A stretch of 9,919 nt of DNA from Campylobacteraceae bacterium (GCA_015488975.1 WFMT01000051.1:1-9919), one strand, 5' to 3'; shown: positions 1 through 7,690, counted from the first letter of the stretch. Numbers and translations: made by a program. Notes: generated by a model not told the origin, from the letters alone.

Positions 1-1
1 C

Positions 2-985
2 GGAACAAGTGAAGCTGTATCGTTTGACAGGAATTATTTTAGTGTAAATGGCAATAAATTAAGCAGTAATGTTTCACAAATTGATAAAAAAACAAATGAT
101 TTTGCAACAGCTTCTACAAAACTTGTAGATGCAGCGGGGGTTTCTTCACTTGATGGAAAAACTCAAAAATTAAAATTAAATTTAAAATATGACGATATCA
201 ACGGTAAATCAAAAACTGCAACCATTAATTTCGAATCTACGACAAAGGGAGGTTCTACATTTACTGCAAATGGATATACATATAATATTTACGGTGCGAA
301 TACTAATCCTTCTGATGCGAATAATATGACTTATCAGCAATTAAATGATGTTGTGGGCATGATAATATCTGATAATTTGCCAGAAAAAAATGGTAAACCA
401 TGGAATGGTAAACCAGAGTATGATGCGGCAGTTACCAAATCTAAAAACAGTATTAATGTTTCTCTTGATAACAAAGGAGAAATGCAAATTCAAGACAAAT
501 CAAATTCACCAACAAAGATAAAATTTTCTATGTACGATAGCACAAGTGGTGACTTTAGCTCAGCTACCGGTAATTCTTTGTCTTTTATGTCAAACAATGC
601 TATAGCTGTAGATAAGCCTAGTATTGACTTTTTTAAAGATATGGATCAGATGATAAGTGCTGTAAGAGAAGGAAAATTTTCTATGGATAGTACAAGTGGC
701 GACAAAAGAAATATAGGCATGGAAAACTCTATCAAGAGAGTTTCCCACTTGTTAGACCATGTTTTAAAACTTCATTCAAAGATAGGCTCATTCTCAAATG
801 CTCTTAATAGTACTTATCAAAGAAGTGATATATTATCCTTGCAAGTAACAACCTTACAGTCTCAAGTATCTGATGTTGATATGGGGGCTGCTTTGGCCAA
901 ATACAATCAAATAAGTGTAGGCTTTCAAGCATTGCTTTCAACTATTGCAAAGGTCAATTCAATCTCTTTATTAAAATATATATGA
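2..985 (+). CDS. flgL: Flagellar hook-associated protein FlgL (HAP3), C-terminal part
   Basis: FlgL is one of the two junction proteins that join the flagellar hook to the flagellin filament; it is exported through the flagellar apparatus and assembles at the cell surface. The frame is open from base 2, so the gene begins outside the window, and the ATG at 326 is internal. About 327 residues are visible. The first two thirds are rich in Ser, Thr, Asn, Asp and Lys with beta-type repeats, as expected of the variable outer domains that make FlgL long in Campylobacterota. The last 90 residues are the conserved flagellin-like helical end: RNIGMENSIK, then SKIGSFSNAL, QVSDVDMGAALAKYNQ and the C-terminal INSISLL-like end (KVNSISLLKYI). 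This end matches FlgL rather than FlaA, which normally ends in LLR or LLQ. No upstream promoter is in view. The next gene, ftsK, begins about 35 bases after the stop. Another flagellin-family hook protein is possible but less likely. Confidence 0.85.
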   Translation, partial: GTSEAVSFDRNYFSVNGNKLSSNVSQIDKKTNDFATASTKLVDAAGVSSLDGKTQKLKLNLKYDDINGKSKTATINFESTTKGGSTFTANGYTYNIYGANTNPSDANNMTYQQLNDVVGMIISDNLPEKNGKPWNGKPEYDAAVTKSKNSINVSLDNKGEMQIQDKSNSPTKIKFSMYDSTSGDFSSATGNSLSFMSNNAIAVDKPSIDFFKDMDQMISAVREGKFSMDSTSGDKRNIGMENSIKRVSHLLDHVLKLHSKIGSFSNALNSTYQRSDILSLQVTTLQSQVSDVDMGAALAKYNQISVGFQALLSTIAKVNSISLLKYI

Positions 986-991
986 TATAAT
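986..991 (+). promoter_or_regulatory. Possible -10 box for ftsK
   Basis: A perfect TATAAT begins on the base after the flgL stop codon. A start of transcription about 7 bases further on would leave a short leader before the AAAGGA site at 1009-1014. No -35 TTGACA-like box is visible upstream, which is normal for Campylobacterota sigma-70 promoters, where the -35 is poorly conserved. In such AT-rich DNA a chance match is common, so this is only a candidate. Confidence 0.35.
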
Positions 992-1008
992 AATATTATT
1001 TTTCTTAT

Positions 1009-1014
1009 AAAGGA
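1009..1014 (+). promoter_or_regulatory. Ribosome binding site supporting an upstream ftsK start
   Basis: AAAGGA is the only Shine-Dalgarno-like site near the 5' end of the ftsK frame. Its 6-base distance to ATA 1021 is good, while ATG 1016 is too close and out of frame. There is no comparable purine site close to TTG 1255, where the preceding bases are TTTCTTTATCT. This is the main local evidence for choosing the longer protein. Confidence 0.5.
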
Positions 1015-1020
1015 TATGTT

Positions 1021-3111
1021 ATATTTAAAGAGATTGCTTTTATACTTTTTTTAGGTGTTGCCATATTTTTTGGGCTCGCTACTTTTATACTTGATGCATC
1101 TACGGTCGGAACAATAGGTCATTTACTTGGAAATTACAATAGAGAATATTTTGGATATGTAGCTTTTGTATATCCTTTTTTACTTATAATTCCTGCATTT
1201 TATATATATAAGTATCCAAACTCAAGCAATAAAATATTAGAGATTTCTTTATCTTTGCTGCTTTTATTTTTTGTTATTATAATGTTTCAAGGTGTAGTAG
1301 TAAGTGGAGAATTTGATGGATATATTGGAAGTTCCATTGATAAAGTTATATCCGGATTTATCGGTATTGGAGGTTTATGGATATTTATCATTATGAGTTT
1401 TTTTCTATCTATTGTTATTCTATTTGATATATCATTTGAAGAGATTGTGAGATTGTTTTCGGTGAATTATTTTATACAAACCAAAGAAAAGAAAATCAAA
1501 AAAAATACCATAAATGATAAAAAAGATATTTCTTCAAAATCTACAATAATATCTGAAAAAAAAGTTGAAGAAAATCAGCAGAAAAATCAAACAAATGAAT
1601 CTAAAGATAAAAAAATACCTGTACAAAACAGTGTGAAAATACTAAATGAAGTTGAAGAAAATAAAAAATTACTTCAAATGATTGATGTAGATGGAAAAAA
1701 TGAAAAGCCGAAAAATTTTAAACTTCCTTCATCTACTTTTTTAGAAGCAGCACCAAAAAAACATAGTTTTATCAATGAAAGTGAGATAGATAAAAAAATA
1801 AAAGATTTACTCAATAAACTTGCTAAGTTTAAAATAGCAGGTGATGTGGTTAGAACATATACAGGTCCTGTTGTAACAACTTTTGAATTCAAGCCAGCTC
1901 CTCATGTAAAAGTTTCAAAGATACTGACTTTACAAGATGATTTAGCTATGGCATTAAAAGCAAAAACCATAAGAATTCAAGCTCCTATCCCAGGAAAAGA
2001 TGTAGTAGGGATTGAAATACCAAATAAACAAATTGATACAATTTTTTTAAGAGATATTATAGAATCGAAAATATTTCAAAAATCAACATCCCCATTAACA
2101 TTGGCTTTAGGTAAGGATATAGTAGGCAACTCTTTTTTGACTGACTTAAAAAAATTACCTCATTTGCTGATAGCCGGAACTACTGGAAGTGGGAAAAGTG
2201 TGGGTATAAACGCTATGATATTGTCACTTTTATATAAGAATTCTCCCGATAGTTTGAAACTTATTCTAATTGATCCTAAAATGCTTGAATTTTCCATATA
2301 TAATGACATCCCTCATCTGTTGACACCGGTGATAACTGAACCAAAAAAAGCTATTATTGCCCTTGCAAATACTGTGAGTGAGATGGAAAAAAGATATAAA
2401 ATAATGAGTCAGACAAAAACTAAAAATATAGAGGGATATAATCAAAAAGCAAAAAAAGAGGGATTGGAGCTTTTTCCTTATATAGTTGTTGTCATAGATG
2501 AGTTGGCTGATTTGATGATGACAAGCGGTAAAGAAGTAGAGTTTTATATAGCAAGGTTGGCTCAAATGGCAAGAGCCAGTGGTATTCATCTCATAGTTGC
2601 TACCCAAAGACCATCTGTTGATGTGGTAACTGGGCTTATCAAAGCCAATCTTCCATCAAGGATAAGTTTTAAAGTGGGTCAAAAAATAGATAGTAAAATT
2701 ATACTTGATGTTATGGGTGCCGAGTCACTTTTAGGAAGAGGGGATATGCTTTTTACTCCTCCAAATATGACAGGACTTATAAGATTACATGCTCCTTACA
2801 CTTCTGAGGAAGATATTGAAAAAATAGTTGATTTTTTAAAGATACAAAGAGAAGTTGTGTATGATGAAAGTTTTTTAAGAGACGGTACCGGGAAAGTATC
2901 TTCTGATGATGCAAAAGATGTAAGTGATGAATTTGACGAACTTTATGAGGAAGCTAAAAATATAGTATTAAATGAACGAAAAAGCTCTATCAGCTATATC
3001 CAAAGGAAATTGCAAATAGGATACAACAGAGCCGCAAGAATAGTAGAGCAACTTGAAATGATGGGAATACTCTCTGCGCCAAATACAAAAGGACAGAGAG
3101 AAATACTATAA
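1021..3111 (+). CDS. ftsK: DNA translocase FtsK (probable non-canonical ATA start)
   Basis: FtsK is the septum-anchored ATP-driven DNA pump that clears chromosome ends during division and activates Xer recombination at dif. With a start at ATA 1021 the protein has about 696 residues. Membrane segments lie at about 4-24, 43-64, 72-95 and 113-135, followed by a Lys/Glu/Asn-rich linker (about 153-235). The alpha/beta RecA-like motor has Walker A GTTGSGKS at 386-393 and Walker B VVVIDELADL with Asp493. A C-terminal gamma winged-helix domain (about 638-696, with YIQRKLQIGYNRAARIVEQLE) reads the polar guide sequences. The first conventional start in frame is TTG 1255, but that would begin in the middle of the third membrane segment and discard a four-helix membrane domain typical of FtsK. 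AAAGGA at 1009-1014 is 6 bases from ATA 1021. The nearby ATG at 1016 is in another frame and only 1 base from that site. Function is secure; the start is inferred. Confidence 0.93.
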   Translation: MFKEIAFILFLGVAIFFGLATFILDASTVGTIGHLLGNYNREYFGYVAFVYPFLLIIPAFYIYKYPNSSNKILEISLSLLLLFFVIIMFQGVVVSGEFDGYIGSSIDKVISGFIGIGGLWIFIIMSFFLSIVILFDISFEEIVRLFSVNYFIQTKEKKIKKNTINDKKDISSKSTIISEKKVEENQQKNQTNESKDKKIPVQNSVKILNEVEENKKLLQMIDVDGKNEKPKNFKLPSSTFLEAAPKKHSFINESEIDKKIKDLLNKLAKFKIAGDVVRTYTGPVVTTFEFKPAPHVKVSKILTLQDDLAMALKAKTIRIQAPIPGKDVVGIEIPNKQIDTIFLRDIIESKIFQKSTSPLTLALGKDIVGNSFLTDLKKLPHLLIAGTTGSGKSVGINAMILSLLYKNSPDSLKLILIDPKMLEFSIYNDIPHLLTPVITEPKKAIIALANTVSEMEKRYKIMSQTKTKNIEGYNQKAKKEGLELFPYIVVVIDELADLMMTSGKEVEFYIARLAQMARASGIHLIVATQRPSVDVVTGLIKANLPSRISFKVGQKIDSKIILDVMGAESLLGRGDMLFTPPNMTGLIRLHAPYTSEEDIEKIVDFLKIQREVVYDESFLRDGTGKVSSDDAKDVSDEFDELYEEAKNIVLNERKSSISYIQRKLQIGYNRAARIVEQLEMMGILSAPNTKGQREIL

Positions 3112-3176
3112 TGGCACTTTTATTTTATAAAAAAATAGATATTTATCCTCAAGTTTAAAAAATTTAGATAAAATAC

Positions 3177-3182
3177 TATAAT
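3177..3182 (+). promoter_or_regulatory. Probable -10 box for acnB
   Basis: A perfect TATAAT lies 21 bases ahead of the acnB start codon, in the 92-base gap after ftsK. The stretch upstream is very AT-rich with A and T runs, the usual look of a Campylobacterota vegetative promoter; a TTTAAA at 3154-3159 is at best a weak -35. The 12-base string AAATACTATAAT that includes this box also occurs 70 bases upstream at 3101-3112, across the ftsK stop codon. Confidence 0.5.
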
Positions 3183-3203
3183 TTAAATTAACAAGGAGTT
3201 TTT

Positions 3204-5780
3204 ATGAGTATAATAGAAGAGTACAAAACTCACACAAAAAAAAGAGAAGCTTTAGGTGTGCCTCCATTGCCTTTAACAGCGAAGCAAACAGCAGAACTTG
3301 TGGAGCTTTTAAAACTTGACACTATACCACAGGAAAAATATCTAAAAGACCTTCTGAAAAAGCATGTGAGTCCGGGAGTTGATGATGCAGCTTATGTGAA
3401 AGCAGGATTTTTGAATGCTATCATCACAGGTGATGCTCACTCAAAGGTGATAGATAAAGTGGATGCTATAAAGCTTTTAGGAAGAATGCTTGGTGGGTAC
3501 AATGTTATGCCTATGATAGAAGCTTTGAAAAATGAAGATGTAACAGTAGCACAAGAAGCTTGCGATCAGCTTAAAAGTACACTTTTGGTATATGACTCTT
3601 TTAATGATGTAAAAGATTTGATGGATGAGGGAAATTCTTATGCTAAAGAGCTTATTGAGTCTTGGGCGAATGCACAATGGTTTACAAAAAGAAATCCGCT
3701 GCCAAAAGAGTTGAAGTTGACTGTGTTTAGAGTGCCAGGTGAAACAAATACAGATGACCTTTCTCCTGCTAGTGAAGCTTTTACAAGAAGTGATATACCT
3801 CTTCATGCAAATTGTATGCTTGCATCAAAGATGGATAATCCGCTTGAGACTATAAAAGAGTTAAAGAAAAAAGGAAATCCTGTCGTATATGTCGGAGATG
3901 TTGTAGGAACTGGAAGTTCAAGAAAGTCAGCTATAAATTCAGTGCAATGGCACATAGGTGAGGAGATTCCGGGAGTTCCCAATAAAAAAACAGGCGGAGT
4001 GATAATAGGCTCCATTATTGCCCCAATTTTTTTCAATACAGCCGAAGACAGTGGAGCTTTTCCTATAGAAGCTGATGTTAAAGAGCTTGAAATGGGTGAT
4101 GAAATAGTAATAAAACCGTATGAGGGTAAAATATATAAAAATGATAAAGTCGTTAGCCAATTCAGTATTACCCCAAATACACTTCCTGATGAGATACAAG
4201 CTGGTGGAAGAATTCCTTTGATAATAGGAAGAAACTTGACTTCCAAAGCAAGAGCGGCTATAAATCTTGGCGAAGATGAGATCTTTAAAAGACCATCTCA
4301 ACCTAAAAGCGATAAAAGTGGCTGCACACTGGCTCAAAAAATTATAGCAAAAGCTTGCGGAATGCAAAGTGTGAAACCCGGAATGTATTGTGAGCCTGTA
4401 ACTTCAACCGTTGGAAGTCAAGATACAACAGGTGCTATGACAAGAGATGAGATAAAAGAGTTGGCTGCTCTTAGTTTTGGAGCTGATTTTGTAATGCAAA
4501 GCTTTTGTCATACAGCAGCTTATCCAAAACCTGCAGATATAGAGCTTCAACACACACTGCCTGAATTTTTTCAAAACAGAGGAGGTGTAGTTTTAAAACC
4601 TGGAGATGGAGTTATACACTCATGGCTTAATAGATTTTGCCTTCCTGATACATTAGGCACCGGAGGTGATTCTCATACAAGATTCCCTATAGGTATCAGT
4701 TTTCCAGCTGGTAGTGGGCTGGTTGCATTTGCTGCGGTTGCCGGAAGTATGCCTCTTAATGTTCCTGAGTCTGTGCTTGTTAGATTTAAAGGAGAGATGC
4801 AACCTGGTATTTCTCTAAGAGATATGGTAAATGCTATACCTTATTATGCTATAAAAAAGGGTTTATTGACTGTCCCAAAAGAAGGAAAGATAAATACATT
4901 TGCCGGAAAGATTTTGGAAATTGAAGGTCTTGAAGATCTAAAAGTGGAGCAAGCATTTGAGCTAAGTGATGCAAGTGCTGAAAGAAGCACTGCTGCTTGC
5001 GTGGTCAATCTAAATAAAGAACCTATAATCGAATATCTTGAGTCCAATATAGCAATGATAGAAGCTATGATAAAAGCTGGATATGAGGATAAAAGAACAC
5101 TAAAAAGAAGAGCTGAGAAGATGAGAGAGTGGATAGCAAATCCTACACTTTTAAGAGCTGATAAAGATGCGAAATATAGTGAAGTATTAGAGATAGATAT
5201 GAGTGAGATAACCGAGCCTATTTTGGCTTGCCCTAATGATCCTGATGATGTTGCAACTTTGAGTGAAATTTTAAGTGATAGCACAAGACCAAATGGTAAA
5301 ATTGATGAAGTTTTTGTTGGAAGCTGCATGACTAATATCGGGTTATTTAGAGCTTTGGGCGAAGTTTTAAAAGGCGAGGGTGCTGTTCCTGCCAAACTGT
5401 GGATAGCTCCTCCTACTAAAATGGATAAAAAAACATTGACTCAAGAGGGGTATTACTCCATCTTTGGGGCTGCCGGAGCAAGGACTGAAATTCCTGGATG
5501 TTCGCTTTGCATGGGAAATCAAGCCAGAGTAGCAAATGATGCTATAGTTTATTCAACAAGTACAAGAAACTTTGATAACAGAATGGGCAAAGGTGCAAAA
5601 GTTTATTTGGGTTCATCTGAGCTTGCTGCAGTTACCGCACTTCTTGGAAGATTGCCTACAAAAGAGGAATATCTTGATATAGTACCAAAGAAGATAACAC
5701 CTCAAATGAGAGATAAAATATATAAATATCTTGACTTTAGTAAATTAAGTGATGAGCAATTGAAAGAAATGTTTGATTAA
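3204..5780 (+). CDS. acnB: Aconitate hydratase B (bifunctional aconitase / 2-methylisocitrate dehydratase)
   Basis: AcnB interconverts citrate and isocitrate through cis-aconitate in the TCA cycle, in the cytoplasm, using a [4Fe-4S] cluster. At 858 residues it is complete; the family is usually about 860. Order of parts: an N-terminal HEAT-like helical domain (about 1-160) found in AcnB but not AcnA; the swivel domain, here N-terminal to the catalytic core, with the substrate-contact loop TGSSRKS around 237-242; then the three core domains with GGDSHTRFP beginning at 487 and CPNDPDDVATLSE. The cluster ligands are Cys708 (GSCMTN), Cys766 and Cys769 (GCSLCMGNQAR). The start is supported by AAGGAG at 3193-3198, 5 bases before ATG. 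The gene has its own probable promoter and is followed by a stem-loop. Apo-AcnB of E. coli is known to bind mRNA, so a second, regulatory role is possible here but not shown. Confidence 0.97.
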   Translation: MSIIEEYKTHTKKREALGVPPLPLTAKQTAELVELLKLDTIPQEKYLKDLLKKHVSPGVDDAAYVKAGFLNAIITGDAHSKVIDKVDAIKLLGRMLGGYNVMPMIEALKNEDVTVAQEACDQLKSTLLVYDSFNDVKDLMDEGNSYAKELIESWANAQWFTKRNPLPKELKLTVFRVPGETNTDDLSPASEAFTRSDIPLHANCMLASKMDNPLETIKELKKKGNPVVYVGDVVGTGSSRKSAINSVQWHIGEEIPGVPNKKTGGVIIGSIIAPIFFNTAEDSGAFPIEADVKELEMGDEIVIKPYEGKIYKNDKVVSQFSITPNTLPDEIQAGGRIPLIIGRNLTSKARAAINLGEDEIFKRPSQPKSDKSGCTLAQKIIAKACGMQSVKPGMYCEPVTSTVGSQDTTGAMTRDEIKELAALSFGADFVMQSFCHTAAYPKPADIELQHTLPEFFQNRGGVVLKPGDGVIHSWLNRFCLPDTLGTGGDSHTRFPIGISFPAGSGLVAFAAVAGSMPLNVPESVLVRFKGEMQPGISLRDMVNAIPYYAIKKGLLTVPKEGKINTFAGKILEIEGLEDLKVEQAFELSDASAERSTAACVVNLNKEPIIEYLESNIAMIEAMIKAGYEDKRTLKRRAEKMREWIANPTLLRADKDAKYSEVLEIDMSEITEPILACPNDPDDVATLSEILSDSTRPNGKIDEVFVGSCMTNIGLFRALGEVLKGEGAVPAKLWIAPPTKMDKKTLTQEGYYSIFGAAGARTEIPGCSLCMGNQARVANDAIVYSTSTRNFDNRMGKGAKVYLGSSELAAVTALLGRLPTKEEYLDIVPKKITPQMRDKIYKYLDFSKLSDEQLKEMFD

Positions 5781-5790
5781 AGTATTGAAT

Positions 5791-5816
5791 AAGAGGTGTC
5801 AAGCTTGGCATCTCTT
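5791..5816 (+). other. Stem-loop between acnB and the helicase gene
   Basis: Arms AAGAGGTGTC and GGCATCTCTT pair over 10 positions (two G-U wobbles) around the 6-base loop AAGCTT, beginning 10 bases after the acnB stop. On the plus strand it is followed by a run of A, not T, so it is not a textbook intrinsic terminator. Read on the minus strand it has no following T run either. It may be an mRNA 3' end or processing structure that lowers helicase expression relative to acnB, or a site for an RNA-binding protein. The structure is seen directly; the role is inferred. Confidence 0.5.
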
Positions 5817-5846
5817 AAAAAAATATAAACCAAAAAAGAAGATGCA

Positions 5847-7127
5847 TTGTTAAAAAAATTACTAAACACATTGAAAACTGAAAATGTTTTTTTAACAGGT
5901 GGGGCAGGAGTTGGAAAAAGTTATCTTGCCAAAGAAGTAATATCTCACTATAAAAATAACTCAAAACATATAGTCGTACTTGGAAGCACAGGTATAAGTG
6001 CGGTAAATATCGGAGGGCAGACTCTGCATAGTTTTTTTTCATTTGGGATTTGCGGCTCACTTGAAGAGTTGGTTACAAATGACAAGAAAAACAGAAAAAA
6101 AATTAAAGAGCTTAAAGAACTTTTGAAAAGTTGTGATTTGATTGTTATCGATGAGATAAGTATGGTAAGTTCAAATTTGCTTGATATGATAAAATATAGA
6201 GCCCAAAGCACTATATTTGAGGGTAGTTTTCTTTTTACAGGAGATTTTTTCCAACTTCCGCCTATTGTTAAAAAATTTGGTGCTAATCATCTTTTTTCTA
6301 AAGATTTATACGCTTTTCAAAGTAGTGCCTGGGAATTTTTTGATCCAGTCGTGATAGAATTAAAAGATATGAAAAGAACTGACGATAAAGAATTTTTTCA
6401 TATTTTAAAAAAAGTCAGGATGGGACAGACAGGCACTGAAGTCATAGAGTATCTTATAAAGCTTTCAAAAAATAGCACTGTTTTAAAAAAAGAGCCGACA
6501 TTTTTATATGGCAGAAACAAAGAGGCGATAGATACAAATGCAAACAAACTCTCACAACATAATGGAAAAGAGGTAATTTTAAATGCGGAAGTGAGCGTGC
6601 ACAATAAAAAAGTATCAGAAAAAAAGATACAAAGTTGGAAAAATTCACTTCCTGTAAATGAAGAACTTAAGCTCAAAATTGGAGTCCCGGTACTTTTTAC
6701 TTCCAATAAATGGGGAAAGTTTTTTAATGGCGAGAGAGGTATTGTTAAAGATATTGCCAAAGACAGTATAACGATAGAGAAAAATGGCAGAGATGTAAAA
6801 GTAGAAAAACAAGATTTTGATCTTATTGAATATGAATATAGCGTAAATGAAGAAGTAAAAGAAAACTCACTTGCAACCATAAGTCAATATCCTGTAAAGT
6901 TAGCTTATGCCATCACAATACATAAATCTCAAGGTATGAGTATAGATAAGTTAGTTTGTAATATAAATAATATATTCACTCCAAGCCAGTTTTATGTAGC
7001 AATAGGACGGGCTGTAAATCCTAATAATTTGTATATTGAATATAATAGAGAAGATTTGCGAAATTATCTTAAAAGGATAATAAATGTTGATAACAGGGTA
7101 AAAGAATATTATCTAAAGTTTTACTGA
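5847..7127 (+). CDS. Pif1/RecD-like superfamily 1B DNA helicase
   Basis: A 426-residue ATP-dependent helicase of the Pif1/RecD/TraA type, expected to unwind DNA 5' to 3' and to help with replication or repair. Visible motifs in order: Walker A GGAGVGKS (18-25), motif Ia-like GSTGISAVNIGGQTLHSFF, Walker B VIDEISM with Asp102 and Glu103, motif III GDFFQLPP (132-139), the UvrD-like C-terminal motif TIHKSQG (357-363) and motif VI YVAIGRA. It lacks large extra domains, so it is a compact single-motor protein. The start is TTG at 5847: the frame is closed by TAA at 5826, there is no in-frame ATG close by, and a weak AGAAG lies just upstream; ATG 5842 is in another frame and stops after three codons. 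No convincing promoter is seen, so it may be read through from acnB past the stem-loop. Family is clear; the exact cellular task is not. Confidence 0.88.
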   Translation: MLKKLLNTLKTENVFLTGGAGVGKSYLAKEVISHYKNNSKHIVVLGSTGISAVNIGGQTLHSFFSFGICGSLEELVTNDKKNRKKIKELKELLKSCDLIVIDEISMVSSNLLDMIKYRAQSTIFEGSFLFTGDFFQLPPIVKKFGANHLFSKDLYAFQSSAWEFFDPVVIELKDMKRTDDKEFFHILKKVRMGQTGTEVIEYLIKLSKNSTVLKKEPTFLYGRNKEAIDTNANKLSQHNGKEVILNAEVSVHNKKVSEKKIQSWKNSLPVNEELKLKIGVPVLFTSNKWGKFFNGERGIVKDIAKDSITIEKNGRDVKVEKQDFDLIEYEYSVNEEVKENSLATISQYPVKLAYAITIHKSQGMSIDKLVCNINNIFTPSQFYVAIGRAVNPNNLYIEYNREDLRNYLKRIINVDNRVKEYYLKFY

Positions 7128-7186
7128 GCTTGTTATAGTGCGTAAGGTTAGACAACAATAAAATATATCCTTTAAAATTATTATTC

Positions 7187-7651
7187 TCATGTATCTTTAG
7201 GCGGTGTGGTTTCGATATGTTGAGTTATAGCAGGTCTAAAAACTTTTTTGATAATGGATTTAAAACCTTTTTCATTATCTTCATACTCTTTTTCAGATTC
7301 TTGAAGTGCTATTTCCCAAGCAGAAGAAAAACCAGGTGCTTTCAATATCATTTTTCTAAGTGCTCCATCATAAATATTTAAAAGCCTAAGTTCAGAGCGA
7401 CCAGGTTTTTGACTTAGTGTTTGAACTGATATTCTAAGGTTTTCATTTTCTTTTTTAAGTCGTGCCAAATCATTTTCTAAGTTTTTATTACCTTCATTGG
7501 TAATTTTCATCTGACGATTTAAATGCTCTTTATATTCTTTTAACTCTTTTTTATATCTTCTTACCTCAAATCTGGATTTTATAAAGCCCAAGAACAAACC
7601 TAAAAACATTCCTCCAATAATAAATAAAATAGCTTGAAAATTTATCTCCAT
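7187..7651 (-). CDS. Membrane-anchored coiled-coil protein of unknown function
   Basis: I do not recognise this 154-residue protein. It has one hydrophobic segment at about 5-24 (FQAILFIIGGMFLGLFLGFI), followed at once by basic residues (KSRFEVRRYKK), which suggests a single N-terminal anchor with the rest in the cytoplasm. Residues about 32-83 are rich in Lys, Glu, Asn and Leu with heptad-like spacing and should form a coiled coil. The C-terminal part (about 88-150) includes LRLLNIYDGALRKMILKAPGF and SAWEIALQESEKEYED and looks folded rather than repetitive. The start is well supported by AAGGAG (plus-strand CTCCTT at 7657-7662) 5 bases from ATG and by a TATAAT at 7685-7690. It is convergent with the helicase (59-base gap) and divergent from modE, so it is probably transcribed alone. 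The overall plan recalls small inner-membrane scaffold proteins, but no function can be assigned. Confidence 0.75.
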   Translation of the reverse strand: MEINFQAILFIIGGMFLGLFLGFIKSRFEVRRYKKELKEYKEHLNRQMKITNEGNKNLENDLARLKKENENLRISVQTLSQKPGRSELRLLNIYDGALRKMILKAPGFSSAWEIALQESEKEYEDNEKGFKSIIKKVFRPAITQHIETTPPKDT

Positions 7652-7684
7652 AACAACTCCTTAAAAACAGTTTTGCTAAGTACG

Positions 7685-7690
7685 ATTATA
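7685..7690 (-). promoter_or_regulatory. Probable -10 box for the coiled-coil protein gene
   Basis: On the minus strand this reads TATAAT, 33 bases before the start codon at 7651, with an AAGGAG ribosome binding site between. No clear -35 is present. The neighbouring minus-strand sequence is A-rich, which suits a vegetative Campylobacterota promoter. Confidence 0.45.

Noticed and set aside
989..1003. AATAATATTATT palindrome followed by T residues after flgL, terminator-like
   Set aside because: The palindrome is all A and T with no loop, so the hairpin would be very weak; it also overlaps the TATAAT candidate. Not reported as a terminator.
3111..3158. 15-codon reading frame starting with ATG on the ftsK stop (TAATG)
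   Set aside because: Too short, no own ribosome binding site, peptide without recognisable features, and it runs into the acnB promoter region.
3803..5395. Long minus-strand open frames inside acnB (e.g. 3803-4246 and 4844-5395)
   Set aside because: They lie wholly within the strongly supported acnB gene and encode low-complexity Ser/Leu-rich sequence typical of antisense shadows.
5817..5823. Intrinsic terminator for acnB
   Set aside because: The stem-loop at 5791-5816 is followed by A, not T, so the usual terminator signature is missing; kept only as a stem-loop.
7128..7186. Bidirectional terminator between the convergent helicase and coiled-coil genes
   Set aside because: I could not find a GC-containing hairpin in these 59 bases; only weak A/T complementarity is present.
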